A stretch of DNA of 33,267 nt from Waddlia sp964635295 (GCA_964635295.1 CAZWOB010000019.1:1-33267); one strand, 5' to 3'; shown: positions 7,335 to 14,278, numbered from the stretch's first letter. Made by a program: numbers and translations. Notes: a model not told the origin generated them from the sequence alone.

Positions 7335-9431
7335 CTATTGATTAACGAGAAGGACTTTTCTGCTAAGGACAAGCTGTCCGCGTTCATTGATATCCATCAC
7401 TTTAACGCGGACGTTGTCGCCAACCTTGACCACATCGTTGAGGTCTTTTGTGCGCTGGGTATCAAATTCAGAAATGTGGCATAACCCCTCTTTTCCTGGA
7501 AGGATTTCGACAAAGATCCCGAAAGGAACGACCGAGGTGATCTTTCCTTCGTAAATCTTACCGATCTCTACTTCAGCTGTCAGATCTTCGATAATCTTCT
7601 TCGCTTTGTCCAATCCGTCGAGGTTAGGGGAGGAAAGGGTGACAAAACCTTCATCGTCGATGTCGATGTCTACGCCGGTTTCCTCAATAATAGCACGTAT
7701 TTGCTTGCCTCCAGGGCCGATAATCGTTCCGATCTTGCTCGGTTTGACTTTCAGCACTTCAATGCGTGGGGCGTATTTGGACATCTGCTTTTTAGGTTCA
7801 GGGCAAACTTCGAGCATTTTTTCAAGAATATGCGTACGTCCCTCTTTGGCTTGAGCGAGAGCCGCTCGCATAATGTCGATGGTGATCCCTTCCACCTTGA
7901 TATCCATTTGGAACGCGGTGATCCCGTCTTTGTCGCCAGTGATTTTAAAGTCCATGTCGCCAAGAGCATCTTCGATCCCGAGGATATCGGACAGGATAGT
8001 AAAGTTGTCCTCTTCGAGGATCAGCCCCATTGCAATTCCTGAAACCGGACGCTTGACCGGTACACCTGCATCCATCATCGCAAGGCAGCCGCCACAGACA
8101 GACGCCATGGATGAGGATCCGTTGGACTCTGTGATGTTAGACTCTAAACGGATCGTGTAGGGGAAATCCTCTTTACTTGGAAGAATGCTGGTCAGCGCGC
8201 GTTCTGCAAGCTTGCCGTGGCCAACTTCCCGTCGTCCCGGAGGACCGACACGCCCGACTTCTCCAACAGAAAACGGAGGGAAGAAATACTGCAGATAGAA
8301 GGAGCGGGAACCTTCTCCATTAAGGTCCTCGTAACGCTGCGCCATATTGCTGCCGCCGAGCGTGCAGATGGCGACTGTTTGCGTTTCACCTCGCGTGAAC
8401 AGCGAGCATCCATGCGTGCGGGGAAGCAGCCCTTGTTCGATCCAGATGGAGCGCACTTCGTTTGTCGCGCGACCGTCGCTGCGTCTTTTCTCTTTGAGGA
8501 TCATTTGACGCATGTATTTGGAAGACACTTTTTTAAACGCTTTGGCTACTTCCAAAGCTTCAAATTTCGGGTTCTCTTCCTCTTTCGGACAAAGGGCCTC
8601 ATTGACCTTCTCTTTGATTTTGTCGAATGTCTCTTCCCGCTCTTGCTTGTCGCTGATCTGAAGGACTTTCTCCATATCGCTTTTCACAAGTTCTTCAACG
8701 GCATCGACAACTTCTTTTGCCAGAGGTTTTAGCTTGCTGAGGTTTTTCGGTTTTCCAACTTCCTGACGCCAATTTTCCAGTGCGCGGCAGATCGTTTGGA
8801 TTCCGCTGTGACCGATCGCGATTGCTTCAAGCACTTGCTCTTCTGTGAGAAATTCACAGTAGCCTTCAATCATTAATACAGCGTCTTCAGTTCCCGCGAT
8901 CATCAGGTCAAGGATGGATTGCTGTTGATGTTCGACTGTCGGATTCAGGACAAATCTTCCATCGATCATGCCAACGCGGACAGCGCCGATCGCTTTCTTA
9001 AGAGGGATGTCCGAGATCGTCAATGCTGCGGACGCGGCGCAGATCGCTAATGCGTCAGGGGAGTTGACTCCGTCATAGGACCAGACGTAGTTGAGCAGCT
9101 GTGTATCTTGATAATATCCGTCTTCAAACATGGGACGGATTGGTCTGTCGATCAGTCGGCAGACGAGCGTTTCCCTTTCAGTCGGACGACCTTCTCTCTT
9201 GATAAATCCACCCAGGGTTTTTCCGGCAGAGGCGAATTTTTCCTGATAATCGACTCTCAATGGAAGAAAGTCGACATTTTCCAGAGGTTCAGCTGAAGCG
9301 CATGCGCTGCTGAAAAGCATGGTTTCCCCAGCTTTGACAACAACGGACCCGTTCGCTTGGCGGGCGATCTGCCCAGTTTCAAATGTGATCTCTTCTTCTC
9401 CGACGACCACTTTCATTGTATTCTTTTGCAT
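7335..9431 (-). CDS. pnp: Polyribonucleotide nucleotidyltransferase (PNPase)
   Basis: PNPase degrades RNA from the 3' end by phosphorolysis and can add nucleotides in reverse, acting as a trimeric ring. The 698-residue length is typical. Two RNase PH-like cores are present. The first contains GRPTERETLVCRLIDRPIRP, and the second carries the catalytic SDILGIEDALGDMDFK stretch with the conserved aspartates and lysine. The KH domain has the GPGGK loop at residues 572-576. The C-terminal S1 domain (about 622-693) starts near VEIGKIYEGKITSVVPFG. The gene follows rpsO on the same strand, the classical rpsO-pnp arrangement also found in E. coli and Chlamydia, with two hairpins in the 177-base gap. 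In E. coli, RNase III cleavage in the pnp leader underlies autoregulation; a related mechanism here is inferred. Confidence 0.98.
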   Translation of the reverse strand: MQKNTMKVVVGEEEITFETGQIARQANGSVVVKAGETMLFSSACASAEPLENVDFLPLRVDYQEKFASAGKTLGGFIKREGRPTERETLVCRLIDRPIRPMFEDGYYQDTQLLNYVWSYDGVNSPDALAICAASAALTISDIPLKKAIGAVRVGMIDGRFVLNPTVEHQQQSILDLMIAGTEDAVLMIEGYCEFLTEEQVLEAIAIGHSGIQTICRALENWRQEVGKPKNLSKLKPLAKEVVDAVEELVKSDMEKVLQISDKQEREETFDKIKEKVNEALCPKEEENPKFEALEVAKAFKKVSSKYMRQMILKEKRRSDGRATNEVRSIWIEQGLLPRTHGCSLFTRGETQTVAICTLGGSNMAQRYEDLNGEGSRSFYLQYFFPPFSVGEVGRVGPPGRREVGHGKLAERALTSILPSKEDFPYTIRLESNITESNGSSSMASVCGGCLAMMDAGVPVKRPVSGIAMGLILEEDNFTILSDILGIEDALGDMDFKITGDKDGITAFQMDIKVEGITIDIMRAALAQAKEGRTHILEKMLEVCPEPKKQMSKYAPRIEVLKVKPSKIGTIIGPGGKQIRAIIEETGVDIDIDDEGFVTLSSPNLDGLDKAKKIIEDLTAEVEIGKIYEGKITSVVPFGIFVEILPGKEGLCHISEFDTQRTKDLNDVVKVGDNVRVKVMDINERGQLVLSRKVLLVNQ

Positions 9432-9491
9432 AGGTGTTCTCCTGTTTTCGTTTTCAATGTCATGGGGAAAATGTGATGGGAAGGAAAGATA

Positions 9492-9540
9492 GAATTCAGA
9501 AAACAGCCTTCAATTTAATTGAACGTTGTTTTCTGACTTC
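9492..9540 (-). promoter_or_regulatory. Long rpsO-pnp intergenic hairpin, possible RNase III site
   Basis: Bases 9492-9514 and 9518-9540 fold into a stem of 23 opposed positions with only two mismatches and one G-U pair, closed by a three-base loop. This is much longer than an ordinary terminator stem. It lies 60 bases upstream of the pnp start, so it resembles the double-stranded processing site in the E. coli rpsO-pnp transcript. The structure is read directly from sequence; cleavage is inferred. Confidence 0.7.
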
Positions 9541-9581
9541 TATAACAATCTGTAGTTGAAACCCCTATTTTCCCCTTAAAT

Positions 9582-9608
9582 GAGAAAGGCAGCTTTCGCT
9601 GCCTTCTC
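9582..9608 (-). terminator. GNRA-capped hairpin at the rpsO 3' end
   Basis: Immediately after the rpsO stop, bases 9598-9603 pair perfectly with 9588-9593 (GGCAGC/GCTGCC) around a GAAA tetraloop on the minus-strand RNA. The stem is extended by GAGAA/TTCTC pairs with one bulged base. Only a short ATTT follows, so termination is probably partial and lets some transcripts enter pnp. Confidence 0.65.
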
Positions 9609-9878
9609 TTATCTTCTAAGTTTTAGCTTTTGTATCAAGCTTTGATATCTTACCGTATCCGTGGAGTTCAGATAGTCCAGTAGACGGCGTCTTTGACCGA
9701 CCAGCTTCAGCAGGGCCAGTCTGGACGCGTGATCTTTTGGGGAGCGCTTCAAATGCTCTGTTAACTCAGCAATTCTTTCAGTTAAAATTGCAATTTGAAC
9801 GTCAGCGGATCCGGTGTCTTTTTCGTGTAGCTGAAACTTTTTGGTGATTTCTTCTTTTGTGCCTTTGTCTATTGACAT
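9609..9878 (-). CDS. rpsO: 30S ribosomal protein S15
   Basis: S15 binds 16S rRNA in the platform of the small subunit and nucleates S6, S18 and S11 binding. The 89-residue length is exactly that of the family. The sequence shows the hallmark stretch KDTGSADVQIAILTERIAELTEHL, followed by KDHASRLALLKLVGQRRRLLDYL and the basic end LIQKLKLRR. A GGGGG-containing ribosome site lies a few bases before the ATG, and a near-consensus promoter sits at 9924-9952. It is first in the rpsO-pnp unit. Confidence 0.98.
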   Translation of the reverse strand: MSIDKGTKEEITKKFQLHEKDTGSADVQIAILTERIAELTEHLKRSPKDHASRLALLKLVGQRRRLLDYLNSTDTVRYQSLIQKLKLRR

Positions 9879-9923
9879 TCAATGCCCCCAGTAATTTGCA
9901 TTTCTTATAGTTTATGATCCTCC

Positions 9924-9952
9924 ATTTTAGCATAATCCCCAATAAAAGTCAA
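9924..9952 (-). promoter_or_regulatory. Near-consensus promoter for rpsO-pnp
   Basis: On the minus strand TTGACT (9952-9947) is followed by a 17-base spacer and TAAAAT (9929-9924), one of the best housekeeping-type promoter matches in the window. It gives a leader of about 40 nt before rpsO. Confidence 0.7.
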
Positions 9953-10014
9953 GGTCGCCGTCATATCTGAATCGCTCTATCCTTAAAAAAAAGGTAGTAT
10001 AAAGGAAAAAACGA

Positions 10015-10044
10015 TTTACATTGTTTGTATAGCCATTTTATTGT
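10015..10044 (+). promoter_or_regulatory. Possible promoter for the small ankyrin gene
   Basis: TTTACA (10015-10020), an 18-base spacer and TATTGT (10039-10044) lie about 30 bases before the ATG at 10073. The match is moderate and the region is AT-rich, so this is tentative. Confidence 0.3.
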
Positions 10045-10072
10045 GTGACAAAAGCATGTAGGGGATTGTTCA

Positions 10073-10531
10073 ATGGCGCTAACGGGAATCCGACCAACAG
10101 AAGGCTCTGTATTATCAAAATTCGTTCCATCGGAAGCCTTTTCAGAGAAAAGGGGGGTGATTGATGAGATTTTCTCTCTTGTCATCCAAAACGAGGCCAG
10201 GCCGTTAGATGATTTTCTGCATCAGTCAAAGACGGTTGATCTCAATATCCGTTGCGAGGGGTGGACGCCTCTTCACGTTGCAGCCTGTAAGGGGAACGCT
10301 GCCATGGTTGGGGTATTGCTTGATCATGGAGCCGGGATTAATTCGACAACCGATGGCTCTCTCATGACTGCACTGCACATCGCCGCAGTGTGGGGACATC
10401 AAGATGTCGTCGGCTTGCTGTTAGAACGAGGGGCCAGACGGTCGATGAGAGCTTGCGACTGGCGTACCGCTTCTCAATTGGCCAAAGGGAATTGTCAAAA
10501 AGAAATTGCCAGGCAGATTAAAATGTTTTAG
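10073..10531 (+). CDS. Small ankyrin-repeat protein
   Basis: This 152-residue protein has an unassigned N-terminal 55 residues followed by ankyrin repeats. The first clear repeat begins GWTPLHVAACKGNAAMVGVL and the second MTALHIAAVWGHQDVVGLLL. A degenerate third starts at RSMRACDWRTASQLAKGN. Ankyrin repeats bind proteins; in environmental chlamydiae and other intracellular bacteria such proteins are often secreted, but no signal is visible here. AGGGG eight bases before the ATG supports the start. It is set between the rpsO promoter region and a convergent small gene whose end it overlaps by four bases. Its cellular role is unknown. Confidence 0.88.
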   Translation: MALTGIRPTEGSVLSKFVPSEAFSEKRGVIDEIFSLVIQNEARPLDDFLHQSKTVDLNIRCEGWTPLHVAACKGNAAMVGVLLDHGAGINSTTDGSLMTALHIAAVWGHQDVVGLLLERGARRSMRACDWRTASQLAKGNCQKEIARQIKMF

Positions 10532-10773
10532 ACCTTGGTATCGAGAATCACTTCGATCGTATCCGGGTATTTATTCTTGGCGTCTTTGCGGATCACGACT
10601 TTGAAAGGGATGTGAATATTGCCGAGATGTTTCTCCCACATCAGTTCGTCCCAGATTTTCTCTTTCAGCTCTTCATTTACAGGTTCCTTTTTATATTTCT
10701 TTAAGAGTGTTTCTATATACTCTTCTTCCCTGTCTCTGTAGATGTCTTTGCCATAAAAAGGGTGATCGCTCAT
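10528..10773 (-). CDS. Small conserved-looking protein of unknown function
   Basis: The 81-residue product is highly charged and soluble. It has an acidic helical start (RDREEEYIETLLKKYKKE), a Trp-containing middle (KIWDELMWEKHLGNIHIP) and a beta-like end (FKVVIRKDAKNKYPDTIEVI). I do not recognise the family. It looks like a real gene because it fills the space between the ankyrin gene and tadA without a longer competing frame and has a balanced composition. It converges on the ankyrin gene with a four-base overlap and diverges from tadA across 38 bases. A role is not deducible. Confidence 0.75.
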   Translation of the reverse strand: MSDHPFYGKDIYRDREEEYIETLLKKYKKEPVNEELKEKIWDELMWEKHLGNIHIPFKVVIRKDAKNKYPDTIEVILDTKV

Positions 10774-10811
10774 TGCATACTAGTCCGTGAATTTGTTATC
10801 ATTTTTGTATC

Positions 10812-11342
10812 ATGAATGAGATTTTAAAAGAACAGTTTCCCTTTTTTATCGAACCCAAAAGCGATGACGAAACGTTTATGCTGGCTGCATTGAAGGAAGC
10901 GTGGAAGGCGTACCTCAAAGGGGAGGTGCCTGTAGGCGCGGTTCTGGTCAAGGAAGGCAAGGTGATTGCCCGCGGTCACAATCAGGTCGAGATGCTTAAA
11001 GACGCGACCGCGCATGCGGAAATGCTCTGCATCACAGTCGGGGAGGCAGCTGAAGAGAATTGGCGGCTGAGCGGTTCGACCTTGTATTGTACAATTGAAC
11101 CCTGCAGTATGTGTGCGGGCGCCATGCTCCTTTCGAGGGTGAGCAATCTTGTCTGGGGCGCTCCTGATATCCGGCATGGGGCAAATGGGAGCTGGGTGGA
11201 TTTGTTCGACAAGCCACATCCGACCCATGAGATCCAGATCAGAAACGGGGTCCTTGCCGATTACTGCGGGGCTTTGATGCAGGATTTTTTCAAAAAGAGG
11301 CGTTTGGAGAAAAAAAATAATGGAATGGAAAGAGGTTCATGA
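10812..11342 (+). CDS. tadA: tRNA-specific adenosine deaminase
   Basis: TadA deaminates A34 of tRNA-Arg(ACG) to inosine, so that one tRNA reads several codons. The zinc-dependent cytidine/adenosine deaminase signature is complete: HAE at residues 68-70 (His ligand and catalytic Glu) and PCSMC at 97-101 (both Cys ligands). Downstream, SNLVWGAPDIRHGANGSWVDL matches the TadA-specific region. At 176 residues it is within family range, with a slightly long N-terminus; no strong ribosome site precedes the ATG, so a later start is possible. Gene order rpsO then tadA agrees with Chlamydia. The 3' end overlaps the next gene by 23 bases, implying translational coupling. Confidence 0.96.
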   Translation: MNEILKEQFPFFIEPKSDDETFMLAALKEAWKAYLKGEVPVGAVLVKEGKVIARGHNQVEMLKDATAHAEMLCITVGEAAEENWRLSGSTLYCTIEPCSMCAGAMLLSRVSNLVWGAPDIRHGANGSWVDLFDKPHPTHEIQIRNGVLADYCGALMQDFFKKRRLEKKNNGMERGS

Positions 11343-11553
11343 GCTGGCCGAGCAAATGGCCCAGGAACAACGGACGCACCTTCTTAAACTAGGCAGGAAG
11401 ATCGTTCCTCAACTTACTCCGGAAGATGTCCTTCAACCGAATGACTATCCTGAGCTTGAAGAGAACCCCGTTTTTCGGTACGAAGAAGGATTACTTGCAG
11501 GGATCCAGAGTCTTCAAATAGCCCTTAAGTCGCTGGAGCACTCACATCGGTAA
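11320..11553 (+). CDS. Small acidic protein overlapping tadA
   Basis: This 77-residue protein is not recognised. It is mostly helical and charged (MEWKEVHELAEQMAQEQR, then EENPVFRYEEGLLAGIQSLQ), with no membrane segment. Its ATG lies inside tadA in another frame, preceded by AAAAAAATA rather than a clear ribosome site, so coupled translation is likely. Chlamydia also has a small hypothetical gene after tadA, so it may be a clade-specific conserved gene, but I could not compare sequences. Its end overlaps the convergent membrane gene by 12 bases. Confidence 0.75.
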   Translation: MEWKEVHELAEQMAQEQRTHLLKLGRKIVPQLTPEDVLQPNDYPELEENPVFRYEEGLLAGIQSLQIALKSLEHSHR

Positions 11554-12186
11554 ATATTTTTGTTCGAAGGTATCGATCATCGTTTCAAGTTTAAAGCGCA
11601 GTTCAATGATCGCCTGATTGAGAAGATCTTCTTTTTGTCGATCATCTAACGAATCCGACTTTACAATTCTGTCGACGAGGTGGACACATTCAATCTGTAA
11701 ATGGTCTAGTTTGTCGATAATGTTGCTGACATGGTGATAAAGAACGTCGCTTTGTTCCCCTTGTTCATCAACGTGAAAAAAACGTTTGAGCGCATAAAAG
11801 CTGAATTTAGGTCCAATTAACCGCTGAAGTTTTCGCCTCGCTTTTCGAATGATTACTTTTACAGATTCTCTTTCTGTCGTCATGAACAGGCCATAATAGA
11901 GAGAAACGGAACTGATTGTTCCGCAAATCGTTAACAATGTTGTTTTTACAGCTGTAGAGCTTCCGAACAGAAGGGAGCAGGTCCAACTCAGCGATTTTGA
12001 CAGAATAATGAATGCCAAGATGAAATAGACAACCCCGATGGTCAAAAATGCGATGCGGTAGAATAAAATTGAGGGTTTTAAATAGGAATAAGGACGGTTT
12101 TCAGGGGAGTCTTTATCGAGCTCTATCTCCTGTTTGAAAGAATGAAGCATTGAGTATTTTTGTTTTTGTGGCGGTTGATTATTCAT
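11542..12186 (-). CDS. Hypothetical membrane protein with a helical cytoplasmic tail
   Basis: This 214-residue protein has two strong hydrophobic segments, about residues 44-68 (ILFYRIAFLTIGVVYFILAF) and 80-110 (SLLFGSSTAVKT followed by a Leu/Ile/Val-rich stretch). A basic segment follows (VKVIIRKARRKLQRLIGPK), then a charged helical C-terminal half likely to form coiled coil. The pattern suggests a short hairpin membrane anchor with both ends on the same side. This is also the layout of chlamydial inclusion-membrane proteins, but the family is not recognised and many unrelated proteins share it. A strong promoter lies at 12221-12249. Confidence 0.8.
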   Translation of the reverse strand: MNNQPPQKQKYSMLHSFKQEIELDKDSPENRPYSYLKPSILFYRIAFLTIGVVYFILAFIILSKSLSWTCSLLFGSSTAVKTTLLTICGTISSVSLYYGLFMTTERESVKVIIRKARRKLQRLIGPKFSFYALKRFFHVDEQGEQSDVLYHHVSNIIDKLDHLQIECVHLVDRIVKSDSLDDRQKEDLLNQAIIELRFKLETMIDTFEQKYLPM

Positions 12187-12220
12187 TTAACATTACTTTT
12201 ATTTAGTTAAAATTATGGGA

Positions 12221-12249
12221 ATATTAACAAATAATTAATAAAAAGTCAA
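12221..12249 (-). promoter_or_regulatory. Strong promoter for the 214-residue membrane protein
   Basis: On the minus strand TTGACT (12249-12244), a 17-base spacer and TAATAT (12226-12221) precede the start at 12186 by about 35 bases. The spacer is strongly AT-rich. Confidence 0.6.
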
Positions 12250-12294
12250 TCCTTTAGAAGGCGAGTTTATTGAAGAAAGCCTGCGATTGTGACC

Positions 12295-12470
12295 TATACC
12301 GATAATGTTTCAAAATTGGGTTTTCAGGCAAGGAGGCGCCCGGAATTTCTATCAGACATGGTCGGCGCCGAAGCAGTTCAACTCGAACGAGTTGGGCGAT
12401 GCAGGCGGGTAGAAATTCAGAGGGTGTCTACAAAGTAAATGAAGCACAATTTTGAAACATTATCGGTATA
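12295..12470. mobile_element. MITE-like element with perfect 24-bp terminal inverted repeats
   Basis: Bases 12295-12318 and 12447-12470 are exact reverse complements. If the outer TA on each side is a target duplication, the element is 172 bp with 22-bp inverted repeats beginning TACCGATAATG, as expected for a non-autonomous IS630/Tc1-mariner-type element. The interior has no ORF of note. It contains further nested palindromes: GAATTTCTA against TAGAAATTC, and a perfect CAACTCG-AA-CGAGTTG hairpin near the centre, so the RNA or single strand could fold fully. Its GC content is higher than its flanks, fitting insertion into an AT-rich spacer. Mobility and family are inferred. Confidence 0.75.
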
Positions 12471-12648
12471 ATCTCGTTTATCAAGTGATTTCAACAATTC
12501 AGGTCTGTAATTTTTATGCAGGCGCTCATTTTTCTGATGTAGGGTATTTTATCAGTTTTTATACGGTAATATAATTAAAATTAATTTTATATAATACATA
12601 TTCTATCATAAATTAAAATAAATAATAAATTTTTAAGGAGTATGTGGA

Positions 12649-13179
12649 ATGTTAGTTTTGGAAAGAAATATTTTAAATGTAGAAAATTTCTTATCAGATG
12701 TTTCTTTTTACCCTGTTATCGGTACTTTAGCTGGTGCTGGTAAAATAGCAATGGGAGGGGTTCAATTGATAACCTCCGTTGCAACGGCACTTTTGTTGGC
12801 AATTCCAGCAGTAATGACTGTGCCAAAGAATCCAATGAGACAGGCATTTTTGTTTTCTTGTCGGCATATCATACACGGGGCAGGCAATATAGCCGCTGGT
12901 GTAATAGAATCAATCCCAATCGTTCAAAGCATTTTGTATGGATATCGCTATATTAAATATTGTCCTGATTTAAGCAGTTCAATCAGGTCATTCCAAGAAA
13001 ATAAATTTATGGGTTATAAACTCGTTGCTGAAGAGGATACGAGAATAGTAAGCCTCGACGATGAATTCAAAGGTCCAGATGGAAAACCGACTGATGAGAT
13101 TACGATAGAACAAGGGAAGAAGACAGGGGATTACTCAAGGGTGAGTAAAAATCCAGGCTATCCATGGATCATGGTATAA
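12649..13179 (+). CDS. Two-lobed hydrophobic protein, AT-rich gene
   Basis: This 176-residue protein has two hydrophobic, glycine/alanine-rich lobes. The first is about residues 20-58 (including VQLITSVATALLLAIPAVM) and the second about 66-100 (AGNIAAGVIESIPIVQSILY). A soluble acidic C-terminal 75 residues follows (LDDEFKGPDGKPTDEITIEQ). Paired lobes with a soluble tail are typical of chlamydial Inc proteins and of other membrane hairpins; no specific family is recognised. Translation start is well supported by AAGGAG eight bases before ATG. The gene and its 5' region are clearly richer in A and T than the neighbouring housekeeping genes and sit next to the MITE, so lateral or recent acquisition is plausible. 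Confidence 0.85.
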   Translation: MLVLERNILNVENFLSDVSFYPVIGTLAGAGKIAMGGVQLITSVATALLLAIPAVMTVPKNPMRQAFLFSCRHIIHGAGNIAAGVIESIPIVQSILYGYRYIKYCPDLSSSIRSFQENKFMGYKLVAEEDTRIVSLDDEFKGPDGKPTDEITIEQGKKTGDYSRVSKNPGYPWIMV

Positions 13180-13267
13180 TATCTATTCTTTATTTTAATT
13201 AGTAACGCTTGTCTACAGAATAAATGATAATCGGTTGTTTTAATTCGAATCAATCTGGATGAAGAGG

Positions 13268-14170
13268 TTATTTGGATTTCTTTTCGGAGATCTTTTTCAT
13301 CCGCTTTCTTTCACTGTAAGAAAGCGAGTTTTCCCCATAGCGGGAGATCTTCTCGAGCATCGCGTCGATAAAGGCATCGTCATCGTCAGGTTCACCCGTT
13401 TTGATATTGATCACCTTGCTTTTCGCGCTTCCTTTCTTTCTAGGAAGACGAGAGCGTACCTTTTGAGAGGCCCTGATGATCGCGAGCTCGGTTTTATACA
13501 GGAAAGAGAATGGGCTATGGACTCCCCAGGCGATCAGTCCGTATAAATAGCCGAAAATTGCTCCAAATAAATAAAGGAAGAAGTAGACCAGCTGAAAGTT
13601 GGACATACTGACCAAAAGGGCGACCCCGACTATACCGAGTGAAAGCCACTTCGCTTTGACCGGAAAGAGAAAGAGAAGAAGGAGCTCCTGCTCGGGATTT
13701 AGGAAGGCCCAGATGATCAAAATTGCGATGATGGAAGAGGTCGGGCCTGCCAGGACAGCGAATTGACCGATGACCGGCATAAGCAGAAGGGCTGCAAGTC
13801 CGCTGAGGACACCGCAAATGAGATAGAACCGGGTAAAGGATTTTTCGTTGACCCTTTGGCAGATGTCGCTTCCCATGACCCAAAGGATATACATATTGAA
13901 AATCAATCCTATAAAATAAGAGAACCCGATACCTCCTCGGAATGGATGGACAAATAAGTAGGTCAAAGGCTGCCAGAGCAGGTAGCGGTCCATTCCCCAC
14001 CATGACAAACTTAACCACTCCTGCGGCCCCGGAATTCCGAAGAGCTGTGTGAAAAAAGGATTGAAAAAAGCAGAGCCTAAGCTCAAACAAAGAGTATAGA
14101 TGATAAGCTTTCTTACGGATGCTGGAGTAAACTCCGGACCTAAGCGGAATGAGGAAAGTGTCGTCGTCAT
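13268..14170 (-). CDS. Rhomboid-like membrane protein, probably not a protease
   Basis: The product has about six hydrophobic segments and the general layout of bacterial rhomboids. TM1 is KLIIYTLCLSLGSAF. Next comes a WQPLTYLFVHPF segment, the usual entry to TM2 after L1. A polar basic tail ends ISRYGENSLSYSERKRMKK, resembling the C-terminal motif seen on many rhomboid-family proteins. The expected GxSG serine position reads GPTS (142-145), and the expected HxxG of the last helix reads YLFGAIFG (about 200-210), so both catalytic residues seem replaced. I chose the ATG at 14170; the frame extends to a TTG at 14206, but that overlaps the promoter. It is divergent from rpmE. A scaffold or chaperone-like pseudoprotease role is an inference. 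Confidence 0.8.
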   Translation of the reverse strand: MTTTLSSFRLGPEFTPASVRKLIIYTLCLSLGSAFFNPFFTQLFGIPGPQEWLSLSWWGMDRYLLWQPLTYLFVHPFRGGIGFSYFIGLIFNMYILWVMGSDICQRVNEKSFTRFYLICGVLSGLAALLLMPVIGQFAVLAGPTSSIIAILIIWAFLNPEQELLLLFLFPVKAKWLSLGIVGVALLVSMSNFQLVYFFLYLFGAIFGYLYGLIAWGVHSPFSFLYKTELAIIRASQKVRSRLPRKKGSAKSKVINIKTGEPDDDDAFIDAMLEKISRYGENSLSYSERKRMKKISEKKSK

Positions 14171-14177
14171 GGTGGGA

Positions 14178-14206
14178 ATTATAGCAATCCCGCCGGGATA
14201 ATGCAA
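14178..14206 (-). promoter_or_regulatory. Promoter very close to the rhomboid-like gene
   Basis: On the minus strand TTGCAT (14206-14201), a 17-base spacer and a perfect TATAAT (14183-14178) are present. The expected transcription start would fall at or next to the ATG at 14170, giving almost no leader. It lies back to back with the rpmE promoter. Confidence 0.5.
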
Positions 14207-14220
14207 TAAATCGATTTTGC

Positions 14221-14249
14221 TTGTGATTTATAAAATTGAAGTGTATACT
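14221..14249 (+). promoter_or_regulatory. Promoter for rpmE
   Basis: TTGTGA (14221-14226), a 17-base spacer and TATACT (14244-14249) stand 30 bases before the rpmE ATG. The -35 elements of this and the divergent promoter are only about 15 bases apart, so the two may influence each other. Confidence 0.6.
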
Positions 14250-14278
14250 CCTCCATATTAAAAGCTAGGAGACTCTCA

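Larger units (their letters stand above)
12187..12648. other. 462-bp non-coding stretch containing a MITE
   Basis: The left part (12187-12290) is AT-rich and holds the promoter of the minus-strand membrane gene. The middle (12295-12470) is a GC-richer MITE-like element. The right part (12471-12648) is very AT-rich, with TATAAT words at 12570-12575 and 12590-12595 and the ribosome site of the next gene. No ORF or tRNA was seen. Confidence 0.8.

Noticed and set aside
8217..8732. 171-codon plus-strand open frame
   Set aside because: It lies entirely antisense to pnp, whose protein motifs are unmistakable; the translation is Phe/Arg-rich with no family resemblance.
11320..11342. Possible frameshift joining tadA and the 77-residue frame
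   Set aside because: TadA is complete with normal motifs and length, and the 77-residue frame has its own ATG, so overlap is simpler than a broken gene.
14171..14206. Upstream TTG start for the rhomboid-like gene
   Set aside because: The extra 12 residues coincide with a TTGCAT-17-TATAAT promoter and no ribosome site precedes the TTG; the ATG at 14170 is preferred.
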